A DNA stretch of 33,664 nucleotides from a virus, in IMG/VR virus record IMGVR_UViG_3300025886_000089, positions 1-33,664 of that record; one strand, written 5' to 3'. The notes below the pieces were generated by a model, which saw only the letters and a list, made by a program, of their open reading frames with translations, did no database searches and was not told the DNA's origin. The translations under genes were made by a program, and so were the position numbers. Below, one piece after another: positions 8,201 to 14,652 of this stretch (within the stretch, counting starts at the first letter, position 1; each line of letters starts with the position of its first letter).

Positions 8201-11200
8201 CTGCAAGCTACAAAAAAACAGAAAAATTAAAAAACCAAGAGGATAACATTCGTAAAAGGATTATTTCAAGCAAAGAGAAGATTGCTCAGCAAGAACAACA
8301 AAGAACGAAGCTAGATAGTAGTCTAGGCGGGAAAATAGATAAGTATTCAAAAGGAGGGGTTGGAAAATTTTCGAAAGGCCTTGGAAAAATGTTTAGCGGT
8401 AATGCAGGCATGATGATGATGATGGGCGCGCCGATGGCCGCAGGATTTCTTCAACAGAGCGGTCCAGGTGGTGGGGCTGGCGGAGCAGCTTATGCCGCAG
8501 GAGGAGCTTTAACCGGAGCTTCTAGTGGAGCAATGATGGCAAGTATGATTGCGCCTTTAGCTGGGCCATTTGCTCCTTTGGTTACTGTGCTTGGTGCTGT
8601 TACAGGAGGTTTGTTTGGACTTCTGGGCGCAACCGAAGAAAACGCAGAAGCTATGAGAAAAAGCGCTGTAGAATTTGATAAAGAGAGAATCAAAAAAAAT
8701 ATCGAAACGGGTGTTAGTGGCTTTAATGCTGTAAAAAACGATCTTTTTAAATTGGGCAAACAAAATTATAAAGGGGATCAGTTAACATATCAAACTAGTT
8801 CTCTTCAGGAATTTGAAAGATATAGAGTGCCTGGCACAAGCAGGAATCTGGGAAAAACTAAATATAGGGGTGATATGAAATTTAGAGGACTCAAGGCTCA
8901 AGAAGAACTTCAAGGCCTTCTAGGTAATGAGGAGCTTGGGACACAAGCCATTATGGAGGAGCTCAAATTAGACATAGAGAAAAGTGGTAGCGGAGCGCAC
9001 AAAAAAGAAACTGTTATAGAGTTAGATAACCCTCTTTATGATGATGCTATTTTAGGGGCAGGCAAAAGAGATGTTGGTATTCTTGAGTTTGCTAATCGAA
9101 TAAAAAACTTAAAAGATTACGACGGATCCTATCAAAATTTTGAAAAAGATGAAAATAGAGATAGTGAGCTTGAAAAAATAATTAACAGCATCGCTGCTCA
9201 TTCTGAGAAAACTAATCAAAATGTTTTCACAAGACTTGTAAAACTTAGGGATACCCTAAATTCAGAAATGTCTAGCGCTGCTACCGCTGATATGACAAAG
9301 GTGGAGGAGTTTAAAATACAAAAAGATGCGCAGCTTAGATCTCTGGGTTTGGATGTAAAGGAAGATTACTCAATGAATGAAATTGTTGCTCAATTTGGTC
9401 GATCTAATTTTTTTCAAGGAGACAGTGGCAAGGAAAGACTTGGAATAGGTAAAGAATTATACTCTCAGTATTTAGATCAACTGCCTGATTCGAAAGAAAT
9501 ATCATACAAAAGGCAAGACGGAAGCAATATGACTAGAACTGCTTCAGACTTAAAAGAAGACTTGGATGAGTTAGATATATCAAGAAATGCTAAAGAGATT
9601 GAGGCAATATTAAAAAGCGCAGGAATAGAGGTTGGAAATCTGCTAGATAATTACAAGAAACACAATAATGCTGTAATCATTAGACTAAATTTAGAACAAG
9701 CAATGATACGAAATGCTGACCTTATGTTTGATGAGCAAATGAGGATCAAGCGAGCATATGGAGGTATTACCAATTCTCTTTCAAACTATGAAAAGGTTAT
9801 GGCTGGTTCGATGAACCAAGAAACAAAAGCCAGACTAGGTGCCGCAAAAGCTCAAGTAAAACTTTCACAAAAATACGAAGAGCAACTCAAGAAAAACGAG
9901 CAAACCGGTATTAATGAATTATTAAAAATTGCGCAAGGAAGCAATGTGTTGAAGAGCGCAATCAAAATAAACTTGGCTAAAAACTCGGGGGACACTAAGA
10001 CCGAAAAGGACATAACTGATATAGAGGTTAATGATGCATTAAATGCAGAGTTTGAAAAAGGTGCCGATGAATTTTTAGAATTTTTGCGGACATTGACTAA
10101 GGAGGGCACAAACGAAAGTAAAGCTTTAAATAATTATGAAAGAAGTTCTGACTTGAGGAATAAACAGCTAAATGAAGGCAATAAATTGGATCAAGACAGA
10201 TTGCGTATTAACAGCAGAATAAATGTAAAGCTAGGCGAGATTGCTGATGATGCGTCGGCTACTGCGATAAAATTTAAAACCGCAATGGACAACCTTCAGC
10301 ATGCTGCATCGATTAGAGACATACAATACCAGCGTGACCAGGATAATTTTCAAAGACCTGTTTTTGAGGGAAAAACAAGAGGTCTTTATAGAACCAAACA
10401 AGAAGAGTTGGATGTTTATGAAAAATTCACTTTACCAAAACAACAAGACGACAGAATAACAAGCTTCAATCAATCAACCTCAACTACCGCACAGCAAGCT
10501 CTTGATGGTATGGGTTTGGCGGGATATTATGACGCGAAGGATTTGGAATCTCTGCAAACTAAAGATGCGAATTCTTTGAGTGAGCTAGGTGAAAAAGGTA
10601 CATCTTCAAGTTTTGAAGAGATTGTCAAGACCGCTTCAGAAGAAAGAAATCAAAAAAGATTAAATGAATTAAATACCGGACTGAGTGTGGAAGGCTATAC
10701 TCTAGAAAGCGGCGGCGAGGATAGTGCTATATCAAGACTCAAAGCAATAGAGTCTGATAATGCTAGCAAATTCGCATCGCCAGGAGAAGACGGAGAGCTT
10801 TCTGAGGACGATAAAAAGAAAAATGCAAATCTCGAGTCAGCAAACATATTACTCGCTGAACAAATTAAACAATTGCAACAGATAAAAGAATTAAAATCTG
10901 AGGAAAGCAACCTTTCGACAAAAGAGAAGCAAAATTTGGAGCAAGCTAAGGATAGTCTTGATAATATATCCGAAGAAACAAAAGAGACATTGGAGCTCGA
11001 TAAACAAAGACTCGCGACTCTTAGGCAAATCGATGCTTTCCAAAGAGGTTCTGGCGCTGGATATATGGTAAATGGTTTTAGGGACGCAGCAAAAGAGCTT
11101 CGTGATCAAGCTGATTATATGGACTTCAAGCTTGGTGGTGATGTTGCGCGTAACTTTGCCTCTGGTATGGCCGACGCTATGCAAGTTGCAATTAATGGAG

Positions 11201-12573
11201 CAGAAGATCTTGATGATCAGCTGCGGCAAATTGGTTTAAATTTCTTGATGGCCATTCAACGAGCCATGCTTCAATCTTTTGCGAATCGAATTGTTGGTGC
11301 AATGGGATTCAATAGTGGGGGTAGGGTTAAAGAGCGTCATAACGGAGGTATTATTCGTACATATACCAGGGGAGGAAAAGCTTTTCAAACTGATCAAGCC
11401 GTTGCTCGTTACAACGATGGAGGTAGAGTTAGGAAATACAGTTCGGGAGGAATGGTTCCTGCGATGATCAGCGATGGAGAATACGTGATGAATCGAGGAG
11501 CCGTGTCAAAATACGGTACCGCATTTATGCACAATTTAAATTCTGGAATAGGTATTCAACAATTTGCAGAAGGTGGAGATGTAGCCTCCTCTGAAAAAAA
11601 ATACAGGAGAACAAATGTGAGCGGTTTCTTTTATTCTGGTTCTGGAAATTTAGGTTTAAACGAAGACTCTGAGGCTGCGAGGGCTGCAGATGAAGAAGCG
11701 ATTAGAAAAATGGAAGAAGCTAAGCAAGAAGCTTACGAAAAAAAAGCAAAAAAAAGAGCTTTGATCAGTTCGCTTGTGACAACCGTAGTTATGGCGGGAT
11801 TAAATAACGCTTTTGACTCTTTTTCCGATACCGGAACAGGCAAACTAACTGGCGCAGCTAAAGAGGCAGGCTTGACAAATAAAAGTTTAGGCGGCTTGGG
11901 CAAAAATGCCGTGGTGGGCAAGAATATAGACGGTTCTTACAAGGTGTTCAAGAATGGGTTGCCCTCTAATGCAGTTAGTCGAGGTTTTCTTCAGAGCTCT
12001 CCTATAAGCAACAACAAAAGCCCCTTGCAACAGATAAATCCATTTAAGGGTTTATTTGGTGGCAACAAAACTCAGTGGACTAATACCGGGTCTGCGGCCG
12101 ACTATATTCAGGGACAAATGCCAGATCCTTGGACCTTCTCTTCTGGGGGAACGGTCCACAACCATAATAAAGGCGGTCATGTATCAGGTAAAAAGGGTAT
12201 AGACCAAATTCCGGCAATGCTTTCTGATGGAGAATATGTAATTAAAGCTAGCTCTGCAAGAAAAATCGGTAAAGCAAATCTAGACATGGTAAACGCTGGA
12301 AAATATAATCAAGGAGGGCTCGTGGGAGACTCTTCTGGCTCTTCTGAATTTGGAGATTCTTCTGGAGGCTCTAGTACAAACAATATAAATATAACTGTAA
12401 ATGTAGAAAAGTCCGGAAATAGCTCTTCCTCGAAAGAGCAGGGCAATAATCAAGACATGTCCGCAGATGACAAAGAAAAATATAAACAAATGTCAGAAAA
12501 AATAAAAGAGCAAGTCGTTGCTGTTATCATTGAAGAAAAAAGACCTGGAGGCGTTCTAAGTGAATCTCAATGA
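2275..12573 (+). CDS. Giant modular tape measure protein (3432 aa)
   Basis: Sets tail length, chaperones tube assembly, and in many phages helps DNA passage. Residues about 40-390 match the TP901-type tape measure core (EVEKALADINVVMG, YARQGLSVEETLKRTRDAL, LVGIVTAAQQQTARGG). Residues 543-1905 are unusual: six PNFA/PNYA motifs, a duplicated 67-aa module (568-634, 1186-1252), a GSKNQ repeat array (675-1067), and inserts of 326 and 242 aa between PNFA motifs. After a coiled-coil stretch (about 1906-2010) comes a Met/Gly/Ala-rich hydrophobic region (about 2045-2120), then long helical sequence. The C-terminus has two PAM(I/L)SDGEYV repeats (about 3058-3095, 3308-3348) and ends with ...EEKRPGGVLSESQ, the RPGGxL ending of lambda-like tape measures, so the gene is complete. 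Lambda H is 853 aa, so this is about four times longer. The stop overlaps the next ATG (ATGA). Confidence 0.96.
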   Translation: MSIDLDVHGNTKPLEAAVQAAVNRIRRQPIKVSVDDKGATQPLGNMRRSADEFTKSMEAANARILAFGASMAIINGISNAFKAMVVNLVEVEKALADINVVMGLSTENLQAFSSGLFDAAKETGQAFKVASDAAVEYARQGLSVEETLKRTRDALILTRLTGMDSANAVKALTAAMNTYGSEIKDTTELVSKFAAVDVQFAVSAEDFADAIARTGQSAKSAGVDIDELVGIVTAAQQQTARGGKVIGNSLKTIFTRVGRTGTLDQLEELGIAVRDVEGNTINATRILTDLANTFDGLSESQKAQIAQTVGGVFQINILKAVLSDAAKQNGILARATEISSSATDEAIQKNDQLRDTISALATETGLALKEMSAAVGEVVLAPGMEKILNTFKSFAEGANDLIGDGESAGSKFANGFLAGIGNILSGPGLVVLTAVFFKLFGQAVKFTRESLGSLIGITSEAKKQQAIQSSLVNLFSQNAALNKEMLRTDISKVEKEKIILGLIKSQIAEAKVLNTIAQQASSTLYQQGFGANLTRRTKKGRSAEGFIPNFAKTSTKDKFEEEEAAKEAGYKPGQVRSMRVPGEGDILYNTAETIKYFPGIKQPAIMPPSQTKAGSNYKQAFEDIHGFNPYEASGVDSVDKSRNQKYTPNSYLKKVQRLRSQEDLDVSKDPETIIGSQNQRTPPKERRGSAEDSGSKNQTAPPQERQVQPDQQEGSKNQKTTPKEFTEPDEQKGSRNQIAPPQERQAQPDQQEGSKNQKATPKEFTEPGEQKGSKNQTAAPQERQLESDDQKGSKNQVAPPQERQQKQEQKGSKNQTSKIKITETEVSLASELSKSSNKENKDLFKKGFDKLHGKDSSESKTIFSDNKTRTKGIDPNKIIQGIDLNKGSKNQIAPPQERQLFPDDKEGSRNQTVRKTQTDQQEGSKNQKTTPKEFTEPDERKGSKNQTTAPEGRQLEPQEQKGSKNQTDREVQTDQQVGSKNQKSAPQERQVTEEQKIDSKNQKVETSERREDVDKLDLPDIKGGSKNQSSPPQERQIQPEDQKGSKNQITEPQERKFEVVERGSKNQKLKPYYQKDLKIYQTEKETPILSKIDQQNYRSGFEKINGSDAFNKRFEINRLKKDEEEVDDLKKKPKPYALGYVPNFANSSNQRLVPKDRQEPDLFDYIFAEGFVPSPEKIERKEAVKSGYAPGAIKSMDIPGEGPVVYNSAEHVKTFPGMSQPAIMPPAKSRAGQAYQKEFGKVHGFDPYNSDGYIPNFALPAGLSPVQKDAIIQVASSGLKWGDKKSKEILDAAWGKGNVPNQGKLFEDYEDTIGAKSFQRLQEKQLDIEATDKAIENAKAAMLVPPEAGSGIASYGTGDIRLSWPVYALKAGSKTVGTNLTESIKDSSKNIGLSYANQIRALINEGPVEMGAFNHEFKQAKGAQGGINAAVGGIFETAVNTAVSHTPEPDKRSDIYGDFDVRGPGAVGQLRRIFTGLPKINLADYKNSLSTSNKHSFYKKLISEFGVRKTWEEDEVDEAGNPILGKDGKPRRVTRSGAIPYTTKKYKLSDDLKDISPAYKDLLDENESPIKKNGKIVRVSRKAARGYIPNFAANSWESEPRWKWSMNSDYTDFQKKKNLEELNKRINKFGGSNIQATGKYSGYLPVARITDRETGTYTDFTYGKGSGEATNSTSIIYSSRGKQDQKGGAFRNLGALGDFTKKQGGKDPSIYSDFDQINHAEGKSAWAALLRAFPQLKQRIKPGMATSGEMNIGYDVLRFNSLRSLKMQVSKWVNKNGVEAFLNFSKGNLGFNEKNAILGGTSSGDFFSIGGLKSTMLNRRNKNYLNDSKVGFSAEGHVPNFANPLSNAINREKAAGVPVNQIRVDAHSALVKKENPLGLGVTNTRDEPNGLRDVFGTDSYIPNYAMSDKIGPLTHESYKSAVSELEDSIKEVNAEIDKDLKERKSSREKRSKLHEERQKLLKKGNRRTSQEQNQLTASYKKTEKLKNQEDNIRKRIISSKEKIAQQEQQRTKLDSSLGGKIDKYSKGGVGKFSKGLGKMFSGNAGMMMMMGAPMAAGFLQQSGPGGGAGGAAYAAGGALTGASSGAMMASMIAPLAGPFAPLVTVLGAVTGGLFGLLGATEENAEAMRKSAVEFDKERIKKNIETGVSGFNAVKNDLFKLGKQNYKGDQLTYQTSSLQEFERYRVPGTSRNLGKTKYRGDMKFRGLKAQEELQGLLGNEELGTQAIMEELKLDIEKSGSGAHKKETVIELDNPLYDDAILGAGKRDVGILEFANRIKNLKDYDGSYQNFEKDENRDSELEKIINSIAAHSEKTNQNVFTRLVKLRDTLNSEMSSAATADMTKVEEFKIQKDAQLRSLGLDVKEDYSMNEIVAQFGRSNFFQGDSGKERLGIGKELYSQYLDQLPDSKEISYKRQDGSNMTRTASDLKEDLDELDISRNAKEIEAILKSAGIEVGNLLDNYKKHNNAVIIRLNLEQAMIRNADLMFDEQMRIKRAYGGITNSLSNYEKVMAGSMNQETKARLGAAKAQVKLSQKYEEQLKKNEQTGINELLKIAQGSNVLKSAIKINLAKNSGDTKTEKDITDIEVNDALNAEFEKGADEFLEFLRTLTKEGTNESKALNNYERSSDLRNKQLNEGNKLDQDRLRINSRINVKLGEIADDASATAIKFKTAMDNLQHAASIRDIQYQRDQDNFQRPVFEGKTRGLYRTKQEELDVYEKFTLPKQQDDRITSFNQSTSTTAQQALDGMGLAGYYDAKDLESLQTKDANSLSELGEKGTSSSFEEIVKTASEERNQKRLNELNTGLSVEGYTLESGGEDSAISRLKAIESDNASKFASPGEDGELSEDDKKKNANLESANILLAEQIKQLQQIKELKSEESNLSTKEKQNLEQAKDSLDNISEETKETLELDKQRLATLRQIDAFQRGSGAGYMVNGFRDAAKELRDQADYMDFKLGGDVARNFASGMADAMQVAINGAEDLDDQLRQIGLNFLMAIQRAMLQSFANRIVGAMGFNSGGRVKERHNGGIIRTYTRGGKAFQTDQAVARYNDGGRVRKYSSGGMVPAMISDGEYVMNRGAVSKYGTAFMHNLNSGIGIQQFAEGGDVASSEKKYRRTNVSGFFYSGSGNLGLNEDSEAARAADEEAIRKMEEAKQEAYEKKAKKRALISSLVTTVVMAGLNNAFDSFSDTGTGKLTGAAKEAGLTNKSLGGLGKNAVVGKNIDGSYKVFKNGLPSNAVSRGFLQSSPISNNKSPLQQINPFKGLFGGNKTQWTNTGSAADYIQGQMPDPWTFSSGGTVHNHNKGGHVSGKKGIDQIPAMLSDGEYVIKASSARKIGKANLDMVNAGKYNQGGLVGDSSGSSEFGDSSGGSSTNNINITVNVEKSGNSSSSKEQGNNQDMSADDKEKYKQMSEKIKEQVVAVIIEEKRPGGVLSESQ
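3976..4176 (+). repeat. 67-aa tape measure module, copy A (HGFxPY module)
   Basis: Residues 568-634 of the tape measure, beginning GYKPG and ending HGFNPYEASG. The module is repeated at equal length and without gaps at residues 1186-1252. Shared landmarks in order are GYxPG, SM, PGEG, YN(T/S)AE, FPG, QPAIMPP, AG, and HGF(N/D)PY. About half of the positions are identical. It lies just upstream of the GSKNQ array. Confidence 0.85.
4297..5475 (+). repeat. GSKNQ repeat array in the tape measure (about 18 degenerate copies)
   Basis: Residues 675-1067 consist mainly of tandem units of 16-20 residues, each starting GS(K/R)NQ and usually continuing PPQERQ or TPKEFTEP with an acidic DQQ/EQK tail. I count 18 starts, including variants GSQNQ and DSKNQ. 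Two unit types (PQERQ and KEFTEP) alternate at the start of the array. One 76-residue interruption (after copy 8) carries a decayed copy of the HGFxPY module end. The sequence is hydrophilic, with little hydrophobic content, and probably disordered. Confidence 0.9.
5830..6030 (+). repeat. 67-aa tape measure module, copy B (HGFxPY module)
   Basis: Residues 1186-1252, starting SGYAPG and ending HGFDPYNSDG, directly followed by a GYIPNFA motif. It aligns without gaps to copy A, which lies on the other side of the GSKNQ array. Together the copies flank about 1.65 kb of repeats, suggesting that the array expanded inside a duplicated frame. Confidence 0.85.
6049..7023 (+). other. Putative PD-(D/E)XK-like domain insert in the tape measure
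   Basis: This 325-residue insert lies between two PNFA motifs (residues 1259-1583). It carries a pattern expected of PD-(D/E)XK nuclease folds: a helix with GGIFE (Glu1436), then YGDFDVRG (Asp1460), then ADYKNS (Asp1484-x-Lys1486). The final motif has Asp where Glu is more common. Order and spacing fit the fold, but I see this by eye only. It could be an enzymatic module delivered with the tape measure, a degenerate fold used structurally, or a chance match. Confidence 0.35.
7051..7773 (+). other. Unrecognised 241-residue module between PNFA motifs of the tape measure
   Basis: Residues 1593-1833. It looks globular (W/Y/G-rich, mixed charge), unlike the surrounding helical tape measure sequence. 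Landmarks are GYLPVARITDRETGTYTDF, IYSDFDQINHAEGKSAWAAL, and GEMNIGYDVLRFNSL. I do not recognise a family. Its placement between two PNFA motifs matches the preceding insert, so it is probably another exchangeable domain. Confidence 0.5.
11446..12318 (+). repeat. Two C-terminal PAMLSDGEYV repeats of the tape measure
   Basis: Copy 1 (about residues 3058-3095) has GGMVPAMISDGEYVMNRGAV...LNSG; copy 2 (about 3308-3348) has GIDQIPAMLSDGEYVIKASS...VNAGKYNQGG. This Gly-rich repeat with a central (P)AML(S/T)xGE(Y/F)V is a familiar feature of C-terminal regions in tape measure proteins and supports the assignment of the whole gene. Confidence 0.8.
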
Positions 12574-13754
12574 GTTTTTCAAACTACGAACAAAAAGTAA
12601 TTTTAGATGGTTACACTCTGTCTGGCGTTCAAAATGTAACTGCTAGCTACGGAATTTCAGAAAAACCAATAAGGGCTGCAGGTGTCGGTTTTATTGATGC
12701 CTTAATCGACGCTCCGCTACAGGGGAATTTATCTATCACAAGAACAATGGTCGGTGCAGACCCTTTTGTTGAAATAGATCCGATGGGGAAATACATCTAT
12801 GACGAAAGAGAAATTTCTGGAGCTATTGTATCGATAAATGATGATCAGGGTTTTGGTTTTGATAAAACTCGATTGGTTAGATACAGCGTTTCCTGTAACA
12901 TAGGAGAGATCCCTGAAATTCAAACCGATTTTACAGTTTTTGGCAATCTTGGTAGAGATGTTTTGGCTGTAGAGGCAATTGGCAAAAATGAAAACCATGA
13001 ATATTCTCAATTTGACGGGGATAAAGTATTTTTTCATATGAATGATTATTCTGTTTCTCCCGGTTTTGATCTTTCTCCTGAAGAAATTAACGATGACTCA
13101 ATAACATTTAATAGAAATAAGTCTGAGTGGAATGATGGTACAATATCTATATCTTCAGAAAATTACAATTCGCTAAATGACATATCTAAAGTGGCTCAAA
13201 ATATGAGTCTAGGCGGTCTTTATCTCGCTTTAGGAAAAGATGCATTTAAAAAAGAATTGAATTTTAGTTCTATTCAGACAAAGCAGTCTCCTCCCATAAA
13301 ATATCCAGATCAGTCTTCTATGAGTCTTTATGTTAGCGATTTCTATATAGATGCTGTCACTAGCTTTAGTTATTCAAGGCAAATAGTTTTGGAGCCTGTT
13401 TATGTAATTCCTCGTGGGAGCGAATTCGAATGGTCCCAGAATTTTCCCCCCTCTAGGCCAAACCTAGAGCCTATCCAAGTTGATACTCAGTATCCCATTG
13501 AGACGGATATAGAAGTCACAATAATCGCCGAGGAGTATCAAATTAGACAGATAAAGGATAGACTAACATCTGCGCAAAAGGTGGGAGACTTAAGAATCGA
13601 AATTAAAGATTCTCTAGATGGTACAATTATTAATAAATTTACAGGAAAGAGTGTTCGATTAATTTCCGAGTCAATGTCTTTAACGGTCGAGGGTGAAATG
13701 TCTTTAACTATGACATATAAAGGTTATGAAACTTATCACAATGACATAGTATGA
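12570..13754 (+). CDS. Beta-rich virion structural protein, possible tail-tube-like fold (394 aa)
   Basis: A 394-aa beta-rich protein without signal peptide or membrane segment. The N-terminal half contains RYSVSCNIGEIPEIQTDFTVFGNLG, resembling (fold-level impression) the strand pattern of tail-tube-like proteins, with an IGxIPxI stretch followed by a VFGxLG strand. The C-terminal half has a second strand set (SFSYSRQIVLEPVYVIPRG, YPIETDIEVTIIAEEY) that may be a second such domain. Its ATG overlaps the tape measure stop (ATGA), so translation is coupled. Lying between tape measure and tip genes, it may form a ring at the distal tail. Lambda has only the short gpM in this interval. The family assignment is an inference; structural protein is the safe reading. 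Confidence 0.7.
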   Translation: MSFSNYEQKVILDGYTLSGVQNVTASYGISEKPIRAAGVGFIDALIDAPLQGNLSITRTMVGADPFVEIDPMGKYIYDEREISGAIVSINDDQGFGFDKTRLVRYSVSCNIGEIPEIQTDFTVFGNLGRDVLAVEAIGKNENHEYSQFDGDKVFFHMNDYSVSPGFDLSPEEINDDSITFNRNKSEWNDGTISISSENYNSLNDISKVAQNMSLGGLYLALGKDAFKKELNFSSIQTKQSPPIKYPDQSSMSLYVSDFYIDAVTSFSYSRQIVLEPVYVIPRGSEFEWSQNFPPSRPNLEPIQVDTQYPIETDIEVTIIAEEYQIRQIKDRLTSAQKVGDLRIEIKDSLDGTIINKFTGKSVRLISESMSLTVEGEMSLTMTYKGYETYHNDIV

Positions 13755-14650
13755 GTAAACCGTTTTTGAGATTTGAAGATGCTGGGATTATTATAGATGC
13801 TAGAGAAATTCTTGCAAGCAAGGCGTCTTTGTCAATATCCCCCGATTTAAACTTTGATAGAAGGTTTGATGGTTTTGACCCAGAGACTTGCGGAGAAAAA
13901 GTTTCGTTTCAAAACTTTAAGCCAAACAGTGGGATCAATGGAAGTTTGAATATAGAATTTATGATAACTCCGGATCACTTTAATTTGGAAGGTATTGACA
14001 ATTCAATATCAAGAATGTTTGATATTGCTGCAGGAATGAGCGACAAGCCAATAAATTCAAATATAGTAGGAAGATATAAATTTGATAATATGTATTTAAG
14101 ATCTTTTTCTTTTTCTGTTCAACCTTTTTCTGTAATTTCTGCTTCTGCTTCTTATGATATATATGGGTCTATCGAGAGAACTGTTTCAAAAAGAATATCC
14201 TATAATAAAAAAACTTTCGCTCATGCGTTAAAATCGTTTGGCGATTTAACTATAAGTGGAGTAGTATCAGACTTAGAAATATCTAGACTGAAATATGAAA
14301 TTCAAGTGAATAGGGCAAGGCATCACTCAATTAGGAGGAATGAGCATACTTCAATAAATAATTCTGCTAGTGGCGCAACCCCTACAAGAATGTCTGTTGA
14401 TGAGATTATATGTAGATCTCAAATCGAAACAAATGAAATGGTTTCTAATTTAAATAGCTTTGGAGATATGCAAAATAACCATTTTATAAAAAACGATCAA
14501 GACTCATCCCTTGCGGTTTTCATTAATTCTTTAGAGGGCAAAAAAATTGCTTCATTTACTTGCTCCGGAAAAATAGAATCACAGTCTACAGAAATATCTG
14601 AAGGTTCTCTGGTAAAAAGTGTAATCAACTTAATTGAGGTTATAAGGTAA
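13751..14650 (+). CDS. Beta-rich virion structural protein, possible paralogue of the previous gene (299 aa)
   Basis: A 299-aa beta-rich protein starting in an ATGA overlap with the previous stop. It has a long strand-rich middle (SFSFSVQPFSVISASASYDI followed by YGSIER) that parallels the previous protein's strand-then-FGNLG arrangement, so the two may share a tube-like core. A His/Arg-rich loop (RARHHSIRRNEHTS) lies near residues 190-205, and the C-terminus returns to strands (KKIASFTCSGKIESQSTE). No enzyme motif is visible. It probably forms part of the distal tail with its neighbour. Exact function is unrecognised. Confidence 0.65.
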   Translation: MSKPFLRFEDAGIIIDAREILASKASLSISPDLNFDRRFDGFDPETCGEKVSFQNFKPNSGINGSLNIEFMITPDHFNLEGIDNSISRMFDIAAGMSDKPINSNIVGRYKFDNMYLRSFSFSVQPFSVISASASYDIYGSIERTVSKRISYNKKTFAHALKSFGDLTISGVVSDLEISRLKYEIQVNRARHHSIRRNEHTSINNSASGATPTRMSVDEIICRSQIETNEMVSNLNSFGDMQNNHFIKNDQDSSLAVFINSLEGKKIASFTCSGKIESQSTEISEGSLVKSVINLIEVIR

Positions 14651-14652
14651 TA

